From the NCBI GenBank assembly GCA_030268105.1, contig BSDZ01000004.1, forward strand, positions 4,757,001 through 4,821,000: a stretch of DNA of 64,000 bases, read 5' to 3'. The notes under the pieces were generated by a model, which saw only the letters and a program-made list of their open reading frames with translations, was not told the origin of the DNA and did no database searches. Within the stretch, counting starts at the first letter, position 1; each line of letters opens with the position of its first letter. The translations under genes and the position numbers were made by a program. Source of the DNA: Volvox africanus (lineage: Eukaryota > Chlorophyta > Chlorophyceae > Chlamydomonadales > Volvocaceae). Below, in pieces: positions 37,907-53,729 of the stretch.

Positions 37907-39042
37907 ATGACCGACGATTCTGACACGAAGACGCAGGAGAGCCCCCACAAGGTTTTTGTGGGTGGCATTTCCTATCGTATGGACGAGGCGGGTCTCCGAG
38001 AATGTAAGCACGGGCAGTTCTCTGCTGTTACCAAAGTTCTGTGCTGCCAACGCTGTCTGACTTCTATTTCGCATTGTCGCAGTGTTCGAGAAATACAACC
38101 CTGAGTCAGTTGTCATTCAACTTGATAAGATGACGCAAAAGCCTCGGGGCTTCGGCTTCGTGACGTTTAAGGACCGCGAGAGCATGTTGGATGCTATTCG
38201 TGACCTACACAACAAGGATGTAGACGGCAGGCCTATCTCTGTGAAAGAGGCCATCCCACAAGACCAGATCAAGCCCGGCACTCCTGCGTCTGCTTTGGGC
38301 CGTGGCAGGGATGGCGGCGGTCGCTATGATCGGGGCGGATACGACCGTAGGTATGATAGCCGCAGCGGATACGACCGCTACGGTGGCAGTGGTGGCTACG
38401 AACGGGGTGGCTACGATCGCTATGGTAGCAGCGGCAGTTATGGAGACCCCCGGCAATACGACTACGGACGTGGTGGGGGTTATGGCGACCGCGGCGGGTA
38501 CGGGGGCTATGGCGGGTAAGGCTGTATTCTAGACCTTGGATAGCACCATGTTTCTTCCTCGCAGACCATTGCGGCTACCGTATTACTGGGACGGCCTTGC
38601 TGAAATCATCTAAGTAGTTCACCGGTAGAACATAACACTATCCGATGGGTGAAGCATACTTGCAGGTGCTTATGGCTGTGCACTGCATCTGTATAGACGC
38701 TTATAAATAAGCATATGCCCCCTCAACCAAAGGGTATAGCGTACAAACATGGGGCAATGCTGATCGGCGTGATTTTGCAGGAGTGGCTATGAGCGGGATC
38801 CATATTATCGGGACCCTTATGCGCGGGACCCTTACTCAGCGCCTCAGTACAGCGGCTATGAGCACCGCTACGATAGCCGGTATCAGGGTACCTACGAGAG
38901 CCGTTACCCTGCTGATTACCCGCCCGGTGATGACCGGTATCGCAGTGGTGCGGGTGGCCCCGATCGTGGCCGCTATCCAACTGGACCGGCTCGCGCGGCA
39001 CCATATGGCCGGCCAGACGACCGACGCGATGTGCGCAGGTAG
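37907..39042 (+). CDS. RRM protein with Gly/Arg/Tyr-rich tail
   Basis: Three exons: 37907-38003, 38083-38515, 38781-39042, giving 263 residues. One RNA recognition motif covers about residues 14-92, with RNP2 KVFVGGISY (15-23) and RNP1 RGFGFVTF (54-61). The RRM is split by a 79-nt intron within a LREL-FEKY segment. The tail has repeated RGGYDR, GGYGD and YRDPYARDPY units, a low-complexity region typical of hnRNP-A/B-like and plant glycine-rich RNA-binding proteins. A role in splicing, mRNA transport or stability is expected from the family. If intron 2 is retained, TAA is read directly at the donor (GGC GGG TAA), giving a 177-residue form without the Tyr/Asp/Arg tail. TGTAA signals occur at 39659 and later. 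Confidence 0.93.
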
Positions 39043-40849
39043 ACATGAATGGACGTAACAAGCAAGAAAGGCGGTTGGGTCACGCGTTGCGACATGACAA
39101 TTAAGACGAGTCAGCTGCGCATTACAGCACGAAAGCACTTAGCGTGATTCAGAAGCAGCTGAGCCGGCAGCTGCCAGATTGTGCAGCCGTCAGGTGCGAT
39201 GCACGGACTCCATTTTTAGCGACGGATTCAGCGGGCAGAGGTCTCGTAAGAGCTGTTGGCAGGCAGGCTGTCGTGTAAGCAATTTAAGCCAGAATGCTGA
39301 ACGGGAGGCGCACGGGTTCAGTGTAGCTGGGCAGCTTTGGCCACAGAGCACACGCAGCTTGTGCGCTGGAATGCTCAGGCGCAGACAGAAAGGTTAGCAG
39401 ATGTGCAGTGGTCAGTTGCATGTGCAGCGTTCCAAAGCCGTTGTCGAATGCGCGCGATCAGTGGGGTGCAGATCGGGAACAGGCTTTTATGCAGCCAGCA
39501 TCTGTGCCTGCAAGTCAGCATACTAGGTTGTCTGACAGTAGTGCCGGCGAGGGTCGTGCACAGCCCTGCAACCACTTTACCAGCTTACAGCTGTTCCAGG
39601 TAAGTTGACGGTGTTAAGGTACTGCTGTGACGAGTCGCACGGGAGGGGGTCGCCGCACTGTAACACGGCTTAGGTTAACTGTGCCAACATTACCTCCATT
39701 TGCTCTTGCCGCTGTATATCGTTCATTATGTTCTTGGACGAATTTTCGCAAGTTGTAATCGAGGAGCGAGAGTCGTGTTGTTACCCAGGTGTCGAGAAGC
39801 TAATTTGTAAACTACATTCGTACAAGCCCATATGGCAGGCACTGTGTTAAAACTCCGTAGGAAACAGATATCTGCACCTGCAAGCAGTCAAGAGCGTTCT
39901 GGTTGTGGTTTCAATGTTACAGGGTACTACCTCCACCCAGCTGCATTCACGAGTTTATAATGTCGTTGAATCTTGAAGCCCGTTTTGTGACCGCATATGT
40001 TGCATTGCCACGGATCTGCATTTATGGAATGTTCCAAAACTAACAGCATTTAGGACTATTGAGTGGGGGTTTCTGCGACAGCCGTTCAATACGTGCGGTG
40101 CATCCAGGTGTTCAGGCATCCGTTAGCTTGTAACACACATGCATAGGGACGGTTCAGTTAAAGGCACGGTAATACATTGCCCCTGGCGTCCCTCATACTC
40201 GCGTTTGGCCATGCTAGGCACATAAGTGGAACATATACCTCGTATGGGAAAACCCTGACCTCCGAATAGGTCTTTACCTCCATGTTGCCGTACATCGTAA
40301 CTCTGTAATCAGTCCCTCGATGACCCCCTGCGTCCGGGTTAATGTTAGATGTGCACTTGCCTTGGATTGAGGCAGTGGACAAAACAAGCAGTGTGAGAGT
40401 TCAGTTTCCGCAGGCCGTAGGAAAGCAATGCATATAGCAGCTGCTTCGCAACACTGAAAGTGATCAAATTCCCATGTTTGGCCATCATACCAACACAGTA
40501 GTGCTCCGTGCCATCTTGACTGATGAGTACATGCCAGCTGTATTTAACGTTTGGTCTAGTTCGCGAGGACAGCAAATAAGAAAAGGGTGAATTTAAAGGC
40601 CTGCTAGGATACTGGAGCAGCAACCGGCTGTGAGACGCTAGGGACGCTGCCGGGGTTGTCGTGCATACTCGTGCGTCATGTTGTAGAGAGGCCATGCCTG
40701 GTTCGAATGGAAATTCTGACACAAACAATCTATTGCATGAAGTCTTTTAGTTAAAGCAGTACATACCAAGGTATTGGATTGGAGAATTGAGATTGACCAC
40801 AGGACAATCACTTAAGGATATCGATTGGCCGCCTGGCGGCACTTGCCCC
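39043..40849. other. RRM 3' UTR and CLC upstream region
   Basis: No supported exon. The first part carries TGTAA polyadenylation signals for the RRM gene (39659-39663, 39806-39810, 40129-40133). The remainder is presumably promoter and leader of the CLC gene. A 127-codon open frame on the minus strand (40345-40728) has no recognisable family. Confidence 0.5.
39659..39663 (+). terminator. TGTAA polyadenylation signal, RRM gene
   Basis: First TGTAA after the RRM stop, about 617 bases downstream. Further copies at 39806 and 40129 could give longer 3' UTRs. Confidence 0.5.
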
Positions 40850-43800
40850 ATGGCGCAGCCACCTTTAGAAGATGAGGCTCCTATGCTAGGTAGAAGCGTG
40901 ACGTTTGCCCGCAATCCGGCGCCAGCAAAGCCATCCTATGACCCGGGCAGTTCGTTCCTCTCAAAGGTTCTGGGCTCAAAGACAGCGCCAACAGGGCGTG
41001 TCTCAGAATCGCTGGATTACGAGCCTATACAGAACAAACTTTTCTATGATAGAATGAAATCGCGAAAGGAGGGAAAGAAGAAGCTCTATGGGTGAGGGGG
41101 GTGACGGAATTTCGTTGCGCGAAGATTGCTTCCCATAAGCCTGTTGAAATTAAGTTATCCCTGGCACGCAGATATACGGGCCATACGCTCGCAAAAATGC
41201 TTGTTACGACAATGACAGGCATCGTGACAGGTTGCTTTGCAGTCGCCATGACAAAGGCTTGTGGAGCCATAACCGAGTGGAAGCTGGACATCCTGCGGGA
41301 CTCCCATGAAAAGGAAGCACCAGCCAGGACTCTTGTATCCTTTCTGTGGTTCTGGCTTATCGGTGGCTGCTTGGTGACCCTGGCGACAGCTCTGGTGGGT
41401 CGGGGTTTGGACAGGTACTTCCATACAGAAAGGCCTGCTGCAGTGTGCCCGCTTATAGGTCCTGGCTTCCCTGGCTACAGGTGCAATATTGGGCACCTGC
41501 ATCTGCTGGAGCTGGTGTAACACTTGTAATGGCATATCTGAACGGGAACCATGTGCCCAACCTTCTGCGCTTCAATACGCTCATCAGCAAGTTCGTTGGT
41601 ACCGTTTGCGCCGTCAGTGCTGGCCTGCCAATGGGACCCGAGGGACCTATGGTTCATATTGGCGCATGCGTGGCTTCGGTCATTACCTATATGGAATGCA
41701 GTAAGTGCCCATGATGCTCGTGATTGCAGACGTATATTGGTGCACGCAATCCAACTTGCGCATTTCCCCAACTGCTGGCTCCTTGACAGAGTGTTTGGAC
41801 GGCGGCATCCTCAACATTTTTACCAATTGCTTGGGAAGGAAGAGGGACTTTAATATAAAGGAGAAGCTGAAGATTCTCGATGAAATCGTCAGTGATTCTG
41901 ATCATCGCGAGTTCGTATCTGCGGGTGTATCCGCGGGTATCTCAGCGGCTTTCGGCGCTCCAATTGGAGGCGTGCTGTTCTCTATGGAGGAGGCGTGTAG
42001 CTTCTGGTCGCGGAAGACGGCCTGGCGCTGCTTCATCGCTGCTACGTTGTCCACGTTCACGATCCAGTTGCTGAACCGCAGGTGAGTCATAGAGCTGCTG
42101 GGAAGACACGCCGACAGGCCTTTGGTTGTGCGTTCAGGCGTGCCGTGTACCTCGTGTCTACTTGTGTTTACGGCTCATATAATCCATAGATGATACTTTT
42201 ATCGGCACTGCCAGCTTGCTAAACCGCCCTGTGACGTGACGTCTCTACACCCGTATCCTGCCTCTGCATGCACAGCGCTCAGCACGGCATGATTGCCTTC
42301 ACGGGATTGAAGCAAATGGACAACAAGGACTGGCTCATGCAGCTTCCGTTCCTCGTCGTGAATTCGGGCATGGCTGGCCTGTTGGGCGCAGCGTTCAACA
42401 GCTTGCGCATGTGGCTCTGGAAGGTGCGAGATCTCCGATTGCACTTTTGAGTTGACGAGCTGCGGGAAATATCAAAGGGTTTTGGAAATCCCTGTTCCGG
42501 TGCTTGGTGCCCTTAAGTGGGATGTTCCAATCATCCATCGCATTTCCTTTAGAAATATTGGCATAACGAGACCCGGATGAAGATGGCTCTGTGGCCCGTA
42601 GGAAACAGTCTTTCTCCAGGAGAGCGCAATTCATGTGTTGCCACTACCTATGTTGCATCTCGGCAGCATCTTTTATCGTAGGACCCTCTACGTGCCTTGA
42701 CTTGGTGCTGTCTACCCGCCTGCTGAGATTTCCTGGACTGTCGATGATTCCTTCCACTTGGTTCGCTATTCCCCCATCAAACGAGTAGGTCCGCGCGGTT
42801 AAGACTCGTCACCTGCTGCGCATTCTGGAGGTCATTGGCCTGGTTTTCCTAGTGTCGCTGGTCGGGCACTTCTTCGGCTGGGCGGCCGGCTCGTGCAAGC
42901 AGTACCCTACGGACTGGGTGGAGGAGGGTTATGGAATACGGTGCGTTTTGGGCTGCCGGGGTTTCTACTGGTGCGTTATCAATTCTGTGCTTAAGTTTGC
43001 CCCAGAAAGGATCTACACGAAAAGAAGGTCGCGTTTACGTTTGGTCTCGCGAAGAAAATTTCTGAGATGCATCAACAATTTAGGGGAACCTGTTTACGAC
43101 GTATGGTAAAAACATGTGAGCTATGCCTAGTAGCTTCCGAAACGTACGGATAAACAATGCGTAAGGGGGGCCATATCTTGGGGCTGCATGCAACCTCAAC
43201 GGCCCACGCGGATTGTTGCTGTACTGGATACGGCAAGGGTTGCTTAGCGCACCTTCTCTCTAAGCCAGAAGTACTCTTGGGTATATGCGCCGTTGTGCAC
43301 GTATCCTTATGACAACAGGTTCAACTGCGAGGCGGACAAGTACAATGACGTGGCAACGCTCTTCCTGTCGTCCCAGCACCACACCATTATCAAACTATTT
43401 TCCGTAGGGCACGACGATACGCTGGCGGACGGTGATGTCGGCGACTTCAATCCGCCATTTGGCATTGGCTCATTGGCGCTGTTCACTACCATCTACTTGG
43501 GTCTGATGTCCATCGGCGCTGGCCTGGCTATTCCCGGTGGCCTGTTCATGCCGTCTATTCTGGTGCGTTGTGTTACCTCCCACGATCGATGTAACCGTCC
43601 GAGAGGGCGGGTCCAGCTTGAGATGGGTCGATTTGCATTGCCCTGGATTCATTTAGTGGTGCTTAGGGATACGCTATTGCTGGGCTTGGTATAAGGCAGA
43701 CGTTGTCAGTTGGCCCTGCTGCGGAACTTGCACGCTATTGAAGAAAACTGCTTTGCACCGAAAAGGGCAGCCTTTGTCAGAGCCAGAGCTCTTAATGGGC

Positions 43801-46800
43801 GGCGGCATTCATACTGGAAGATCACTCTGCATGGCCCATGCCGTGTCTCCCTTGGCTTTGTAGTTGGGTGCATCTTGGGGCTGCTTTTGGGGCCTGATCC
43901 TGCGCATCTGGCTGCCTAAGTGGAACATCATGCCTGGTCTGTACGCCATCATGTCCGGTAAGCGAGGTTCCCCTTTGTTCAGGCGATTAGGGAATGCCTG
44001 CGGCTCGTGGGCTTGGTGTTGCCTTGCATCGCGACAGTTCTTAGCTGATGTCTGATCGCCGCAATGTGCAGGATAAAGAAAAACTGATGTCAGCTGACAC
44101 TCTCATTAGCTTCTCATGTTACTAATATCCTAACTTACCATGCCGGTGATGTCGCGCCCGTAGCGACGGGAGTGCTGGCGGGCGTGTTCCGCTCCGCCAT
44201 CTCACTGGTGGTGCTCGTGGTGGAGGGCACGCGTGGAATCGATTACCTGTTCGGTGTGATCCTATCTGTGGTCATCGCCAACTGGGTTGCGCACCATATC
44301 CACCACGATGGTGTATACGAGTCGGAACTAGAGCGCATCGGTAACGTGTACATGCTGCGCGACGAGCCACCTCACCGGTTGTTCACGCTCACCGCGGAGG
44401 CTGTCATGGCGACAGGCATTTACGGCTTCAGGTACGGTGCAAGATACACACCCACAGTTGAGCGGCAATTGCTACACCAAGCAATTCCTTTTAACGGGAT
44501 TTCCCGGGGAATGTGTCGTGCAGTAGGGCGCCAGGTCACAAGGCAGCCCGGTGGGCATACACGAAGCCCGTGATGCAGTTATTGCAAATGCGTCTTGTTG
44601 GGGAGGTTTCACACATTCTTGAATCCCTTTTAAAAATACCTGCAGCGGTGTTAGCTGTTAGGAGCACATCCAACAGTCTTGGTTGGGGCGCTAGAAAGTT
44701 CTCAAACAGGCTGGGAAACCCTTAAGGCTATGAGCGGTGTTTCAAACGAATGATAGTGGGTGTAGTACAATGAGCTGGCGATTAAGCACTGGATATTTAC
44801 TTAATGGATCTGTCAACGTTCGCAGGACCATTGAGCCGGTTTCGCGCATCCTGCAAGTGCTGCGCACCACGACCCACAACGGCTTTCCTGTTTTCGCCGA
44901 GGAATCTCCTGATGACGAGACGGGGGGCACAGTTTCGGAGGTGCCGAGCTCCAAGGCGCTGGCCTCGTATGCAATCCACAGCAGCAGCACACAAGGTGAA
45001 TCTAGGGAGCTTGCAATGGACAATTGATTAATGTTTTGTCCTAGCCCATACCGCTGAGTGGTTCCCACATGCCAAAGAATAAGCTATCAAAGCATGCTGG
45101 GCGCCATGGTGGTGGCAGGCCATGGAAGAAATGGGGACGAGTGCCCCCGGCTCAGCGCGTCATTGAGAGATTTGGGCATCTACCTTGCCATATCCTCCTC
45201 TGGGCTACAGTTTAGCTGCTATTTATGCTCTTTTCGAAATGTCCTGCGGTATTCCATTCCTACAACAGATGTCAGCGCCACCCCTGCTAAGGTGGACCCA
45301 CTCAGCGGTCGTCTGGTGGGCCTTATCCTGCGCTCGCAGTTATTGGTTCTGCTGCAGCGGCGTCACTTCTGCGACGCCACGGGCCGCCCCATCGGCCGCG
45401 ACTACAGCGAACAGCAAGAGCTGGACATGGAGGTATGTATCGTACCAGTATTGAGCTCATCATCTGATACCAGCATGGCTTGGACTTCAGAAGGGCTCCG
45501 GAAACCGTACCCTTCCCCGTGTTAGTGGGGAAATGCACATCGGTGTCTGCTCGGCCACCTGTCCGCCCACCGAACGCTAAAAGTTCTGGATATATGTACT
45601 TGCCCCCTCCTTTGCGAACCCTGCGCTCCTGCTGCAGACGGAGATGCGCACGTTCTTCCGGCGCTACTTCACGCACGCACGCTTTGTCAGTGCGACAGCG
45701 CAGCCGCTGGATGAGCTCAAGCTGGACGGTGTACACGCTGGCTCTACGACACTGGACCTCAGCAACCTGTATATCGATCTGCGGCCTTACATGAACAGGT
45801 CGGTGTGGCCGGATGTGGCCTGGTTGTCATTGCCTTGGTGTATGTGCTTCTGGGACTATGCCTTGTGATGAGTTGGAAATGCAAATCTAGTTTTGGCGGG
45901 ATCTGGTAGATACAGCCGAGCATTTGTACGCGTAAAAAAGAAGTATAATTCACAACCCAATATTTCGCTGACGCCTAATTGTCTTCCGCTCAAATTGTAC
46001 GCTTGTCACCCGCAGATCCCCGCTGACTATCCGCAAGGACTGTTCTTCAGCTCGCGCACACCAGGTGTTCATCAACCTGGGCCTGCGCCATCTGCTGGTC
46101 GTCGACGCGCACAATCACGTGGTGGGTAGGAACGAGAGCAACACCAAATTTGGTTGCATATGTGCCTGTTCCAGCCCGCTTCAAAATTCTCTTGGCGAGT
46201 GTCTCCAGGAAAACGTATGCCATAGTTTGTCCCCTAATTTTCTTCGCTTACCGCCACATTTAATATTAGTACTATTACAAGCTGGCACAAGCTGGCACCC
46301 TACAGGTGTGATCAATTGTGGTAAGCGGGATGCATTCAATACGCAGGTTGGCATCATCACGCGCAAGGACCTTGACCACGCCGCTGGCCATGGCTGGTGG
46401 CGCCTCAGCCACATGGCCGACCCGCCGCGCAACAAACTCTTGCGCCACTTGCGCGGCATCCCTTCAGTCGGTTTCCTGGCGCGCCTCATTACCGGCACGA
46501 GCAGCAGCGCCCCGGTCAATCCTAATGAGGTCGGGGCGCCAGCGGATCCGTTGGCGAACGGCGGAGTCAACGGCCACCAAGGGTATGTCAAATCTTGGCT
46601 TAGAGCACAATAGCGCGTCTTGCAATACTGATGTTTCAATTCGCTCTTGACTGATGGGGCGCGTTGCTCCTCTGCGTGCCGTCGCAGTGGGCTAAGAGAG
46701 CTGGGTCTTGATTTGCTCGCACAAGCTTTCAACGCGAGGGACTGCATGCTTCACGGGTTCAAACTGATGATGGCTCTTGCCTATATATGTCGCCCGCAGG

Positions 46801-46842
46801 GACCCGGAGCAGGGACTGCCACACGGCCAAGGCCACCGGTAA
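40850..46842 (+). CDS. CLC chloride/anion transporter with CBS domains
   Basis: Fifteen exons: 40850-41091, 41172-41394, 41481-41700, 41790-42081, 42276-42423, 42789-42940, 43319-43562, 43864-43957, 44164-44431, 44826-44995, 45269-45432, 45638-45798, 46016-46121, 46347-46582, 46800-46842; all phases close to 920 residues. The N-terminal SLDYEPIQN motif is plant-CLC-like. Family signatures: GPEGPMVHIG with gating glutamate E209; LFSMEEA with the proton-pathway glutamate at about E296; PGGLFMPS at 498-505; PGLYAIMS. Two CBS segments follow (RILQVLRTTTHNGFPVF; HQVFINLGLRHLLVVD with GIITRKDL). Both glutamates suggest a proton-coupled exchanger rather than a channel. Oddity: the usual GxGIPE filter reads GAGVTL (165-170), so the P and E are replaced. 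Membrane location (vacuole, endosome or plasma membrane) cannot be told. The start is the first ATG; upstream the frame has no ATG. Confidence 0.96.
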
Positions 46843-48097
46843 ACTGGCGCTTGGTGTGAGCGTTCGGATATCGCTGCTGAAGATTGGATCTTGGTTAGAT
46901 GTATAGTTTTCAGAATGAAGTCTTCTGGTTGCTAAACGGTGTCGCTGTCATGCTGCCCTGGCGTCTAGACGCTGTCAGCAAGACGCAGGGTCGGAGGTTA
47001 GCTTGCGTTTGTCTGTTTCGTGAGGAGCGTGGGCATGGGAGGTGGAAACAGTGTGGACGGGAGGCCGCCTAAGCCTCAGGACGTCCCGCGCATAATGTTA
47101 TTAAATGCCACGCGTCAGCACAACTGGTCAGAGCCAATTGTCGCAAAGGTGCCTATCCTGAGTGCGCACAGCGTCAACCAGTGTGTGCTCCTCGGTGTGC
47201 AGCCGGCACGTCAGTTGTCGGTATTGGCTCTGGCTAGGTTGCGCTGATTATGTCCGTGACCGTGACATGTGCGATGCGGCAACCGTGAATGACAGCGACA
47301 CCAGGAAAGGTTCGATTGGATGGGGCGATTTTGTGTAGGTCCCACGGTGTGAACATGGCGAGCATTTATATTGAGTCAATGCGTGAACGAAGGATACTGG
47401 CGTCGAAGATTTATCGCCCCCAGCAACGTGGATTGCGGTGCATGCAGCTTGCCTGAATGAGCGGTGCCCGGACGAATGCGATGAGACGGTCCTTGGCAGG
47501 TGCTGATGCTTTGTTGATCATCGTGCTGGGAGGCTCTACAGTGCTTGCTAAGGTGTTCGTCAGGGAGTAGAGCGGAATATCTGGTTTTCAAAAAGATGAA
47601 GTTAAGGAGGGCTGGTGGGCTTCATCACGGCTTTTGGCGTGCGCCGGCGACGTCCTTACCTTGGGATGCTGTATGTGCCGTATTTGCCTATATGCGCCTC
47701 AAGCCAGGTACTGTTTCAGAATCTTCAGAGCGGGGCTTGTGTGTGTGTCCGTCTGTCCGTCTGTATGCCTGTGTGAAGCTAGAGAGAAGGGAGAGGGAAT
47801 GGTACGATATCTTGTTATGTGATCCAGCACCTGAGGGGCGCATCTTGCGTTTCCGAGAGGTCTGTCCTTGGGGGCCAAATATCTGCTTGAGAATTCACTT
47901 ACGGAAATGCGATAACACTTGGCGTCACGTAGTGTAGCCAACGGAGGGAGCGTGTGCTGGAGGTGGCTGCCGTTCCTGTCTTTGCTGCACGCCAATCCGG
48001 TCGAAGGCTGTTCGCGTTGGCGTACTGCGCCTGATCTCCCAAGCGTTAAGAGAAGATGCTTTTGTGCATGGAACGTATCGGTATGATCAATGTATGT

Positions 48098-48102
48098 TGT
48101 AA
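48098..48102 (+). terminator. TGTAA polyadenylation signal, CLC gene
   Basis: First TGTAA found after the CLC stop, about 1.26 kb downstream, implying a long 3' UTR unless a variant signal is used earlier. Confidence 0.4.
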
Positions 48103-48263
48103 TGTCCGGTTTGGTTTGTGGTGGGCGACTTGAGAAACTAAAGAGGAGCCGAATGCTGCAAACGCTGCGCTTCACAGGGTTATATGGGCTCTATCCTTTG
48201 GAGCTCCCTGTGCACGCCGATGTAGTGGCAATGACGGTATAACTTATATAATTCAAGTCCCGT

Positions 48264-48287
48264 GGTTTGCAGGCTGAGCCTGCAACC
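48264..48287. repeat. Short inverted repeat (hairpin)
   Basis: TTGCAGGCT and AGCCTGCAA face each other with one base between, extended by GGTT/AACC with a mismatch. It could be a cruciform or a decayed transposon end; no partner copy is seen in the window. Confidence 0.4.
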
Positions 48288-48692
48288 TTGGGCCCGTTTC
48301 GAAAAACTGTTTGGACAGTGGCTGAGAGCTGTGAACCAGGCCAACGAGCTGAGCTGGTTGCGCCTGGTAAATTAAACCGAGGTTGAGACTTATGGTGCTG
48401 GGTTAAAAGTGTACGCTCGGAAGATCATATCTTATTGTTTGCTATTCGACTTCTGCCTCGGCCTGACGCGACGTCGGGTCCTCGACGGGAGTGAGGCCCT
48501 GACATTATCGCGCGGGTGTGATGACATGGCTTCCACGAAGGGTCAAGTAAAATATTCCAAGACAAGCGAGATGACGAGAGCGCGAGTCAGTGCCTGTAAT
48601 CGAGCTGGTGCCTTGGTCTCTGGTCCTCTTTACCTTAGATTGTCTTACCAAACCCTGATTTCTTAGCATTGCGTGCATCGCTAAACCTCCTT

Positions 48693-48697
48693 TTACA
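48693..48697 (-). terminator. TGTAA polyadenylation signal, CFAP97-MYND gene
   Basis: TGTAA on the minus strand about 195 bases past the predicted stop at 48891. Confidence 0.5.
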
Positions 48698-48890
48698 GTC
48701 GAAACCCAATAAAAGTTGGACAGCTCTCTTCGGCACACAGTACCGTAACGCAATCAAGTATCAAGTACAGTACCGTATGAGTATCAAGTGATTGTACAAT
48801 TGCCATTTGATTGTACAAAACTCGGATGAGGTACTCGTATTCTCACCCTTACTGTATGACTTGTAGCATTCATCATTCCCCCTACCTCTC

Positions 48891-52122
<3,232 letters not shown>

Positions 52123-53729
52123 CGGGTCGGGTAACGGAAGGAACAGATGCTGCTGGGTACCCCTGAACCCGTACGGAAAAATTTCCCGAAGAAGTACGTT
52201 GTTGAACGGGGGAAGGTGAAGAGGAGGGGACCACGTGCGTGTTTATTGTGTTGTTGCCGTACGCATCGGTGCATGGGGTTGCGCGAAGAAGCTAGCTGTA
52301 TGCCCCAAGGGGAGGGGATGAGGGGGAATTGGGTACCGGGGCTGGGAACTGGGTGGCGTTGGCCACGGTGAGTTTGGTTTGTCTCCATCGGGCTGACAGC
52401 TTCGGTGCGGGATGCAGAACCATACTGCTAAAGACGCTGTGGCCCCTTACACGGGGTACACACGAGCGCTCTCTCTCTCTCTCGCGCGCGCGTGTGTGTT
52501 GGGGGGGGGAGGGGGGGAGACGTGGGATTACATCGGGCGGAGGATGAAAGACGGAGATGCGGACAGCACATTAGGCTTAACAGGCTGGTCGAATAGTCAG
52601 GAAAAAGTAATGGTCGTGGAAAGGGATAATCATGATGACAAAGCTTTATTTAACATACTCCAATAAAGTTTGTGCTATTATTGAGATTGACATGGTCGAC
52701 GAGTGAACGATGTTTTGGCAATGGCTTACATATGTGAAATGGCATCTACCTGTTCCGCTGGTAAGGTGGCTGTTGTCTTGCGTAGTCGACAGCATCGCTA
52801 CGCCCATACGATATCTCGGCCATCTATCAATGCAGCGGTGCAAAGTGTACTGGTAATCTATTTCTCCTCACCGCAAGACTCCACTCGGGCAGCGGCCAGT
52901 TTATTCCCTTTAGAGCCACTTTACAAATCTATCATATAAATATTATTGTTAAGGCGGAGCGTTTTAGTATTAATATGAAAACGCGTTATACAAGTAATCT
53001 AACATGTCCGTTTATTCCTACACATATACTAGAAGACATTTTTATTTTTTCATTCTGTGTTGTGTTGTACGTCCAACAATATGAAAGCACTTTCATCGGT
53101 GGTTCATTGCGCAAAGGGCCTTTCAGGAGTTGCACTGACAAAACGGCAACCGCAGTACGATTCTACCCTACGATTCTAACCTGCGCACCAAGTGAGATTT
53201 GACATCCGAATGCCGCTTTTCCACTCTAGACTCTCATTTGTTACTGCATTTCATTTGGGGGGCAGTAGTGATCTGGAGCCATGGTCCCGTAAGGGGCCAT
53301 GGTTCGCGGCCGTACCCAGCTTCCGACACAGTCCGTATATCCGTCATACATTTATATCCTTCAATAATCTTACATTCTTACATAGTTATACATTGTACTT
53401 AAAAAATCTTTGGCCTCTATTCGCATTGAGTCTACTTAACGGCTGCCAGATCACAGAGCGACCCATGGGTCTTCACCTCTGGGGCCGGCGATCGCATTTG
53501 GTTTGATCGATGCCGATGCGTCGGGCGGTTACTCTGGGCTATATGTAGGATCCGTTGGCGTTGTTCCGTCTGAAGCCATGACGGGGTAATTTGCATCCGA
53601 GTCAGGCCATTTTCCGGAGATAGCGCTCAGGAGGCGGGAATAGGGCCCACATAAGGAATTGCATTTGGCAGAGGAGGCCAATCCGGCACCTGAGTCCCGC
53701 AGCAGCTCCGGCAGGGCTTGCAATCTGGG
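52123..53729. promoter_or_regulatory. Divergent intergenic region, CFAP97-MYND and AP2 genes
   Basis: The 1.6 kb lies between two divergent start codons and has no supported exon. It contains a CT/CG/GT/G block (52468-52520) and an AT-rich stretch at about 52930-53110. An in-frame TGA at 53691-53693 just upstream of the AP2 ATG supports the chosen AP2 start. Confidence 0.5.
52468..52520. repeat. CT-CG-GT-G compound simple repeat
   Basis: A (CT)n run passes into (CG)n, then (GT)n, then G9-A-G7. The alternating purine-pyrimidine CGCGCGCGTGTGTG part could form Z-DNA, and the CT and G runs could form triplex or quadruplex DNA. It sits in the divergent promoter region. Confidence 0.85.

Larger units (their letters stand above)
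46843..48890. other. Convergent intergenic region, CLC and CFAP97-MYND 3' ends
   Basis: No supported exon in 2 kb. It contains TGTAA for CLC (48098-48102) and, on the minus strand, TGTAA for the facing gene (48697-48693). A short near-perfect inverted repeat lies at 48264-48287. The open frame 47545-47937 contains GTGTGTGTCCGTCTGTCCG-type repeats and looks non-coding. Confidence 0.55.

Noticed and set aside
40345..40728. 127-codon open frame on the minus strand upstream of CLC
   Set aside because: No recognised motif, no clear start context or splice partners, and it lies in the RRM-CLC intergenic region. Could be revisited with RNA data.
47545..47937. 130-codon open frame on the plus strand after CLC
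   Set aside because: Contains simple GTGTGT/GTCC repeats, no domain, and sits inside the likely CLC 3' UTR before its TGTAA signal.
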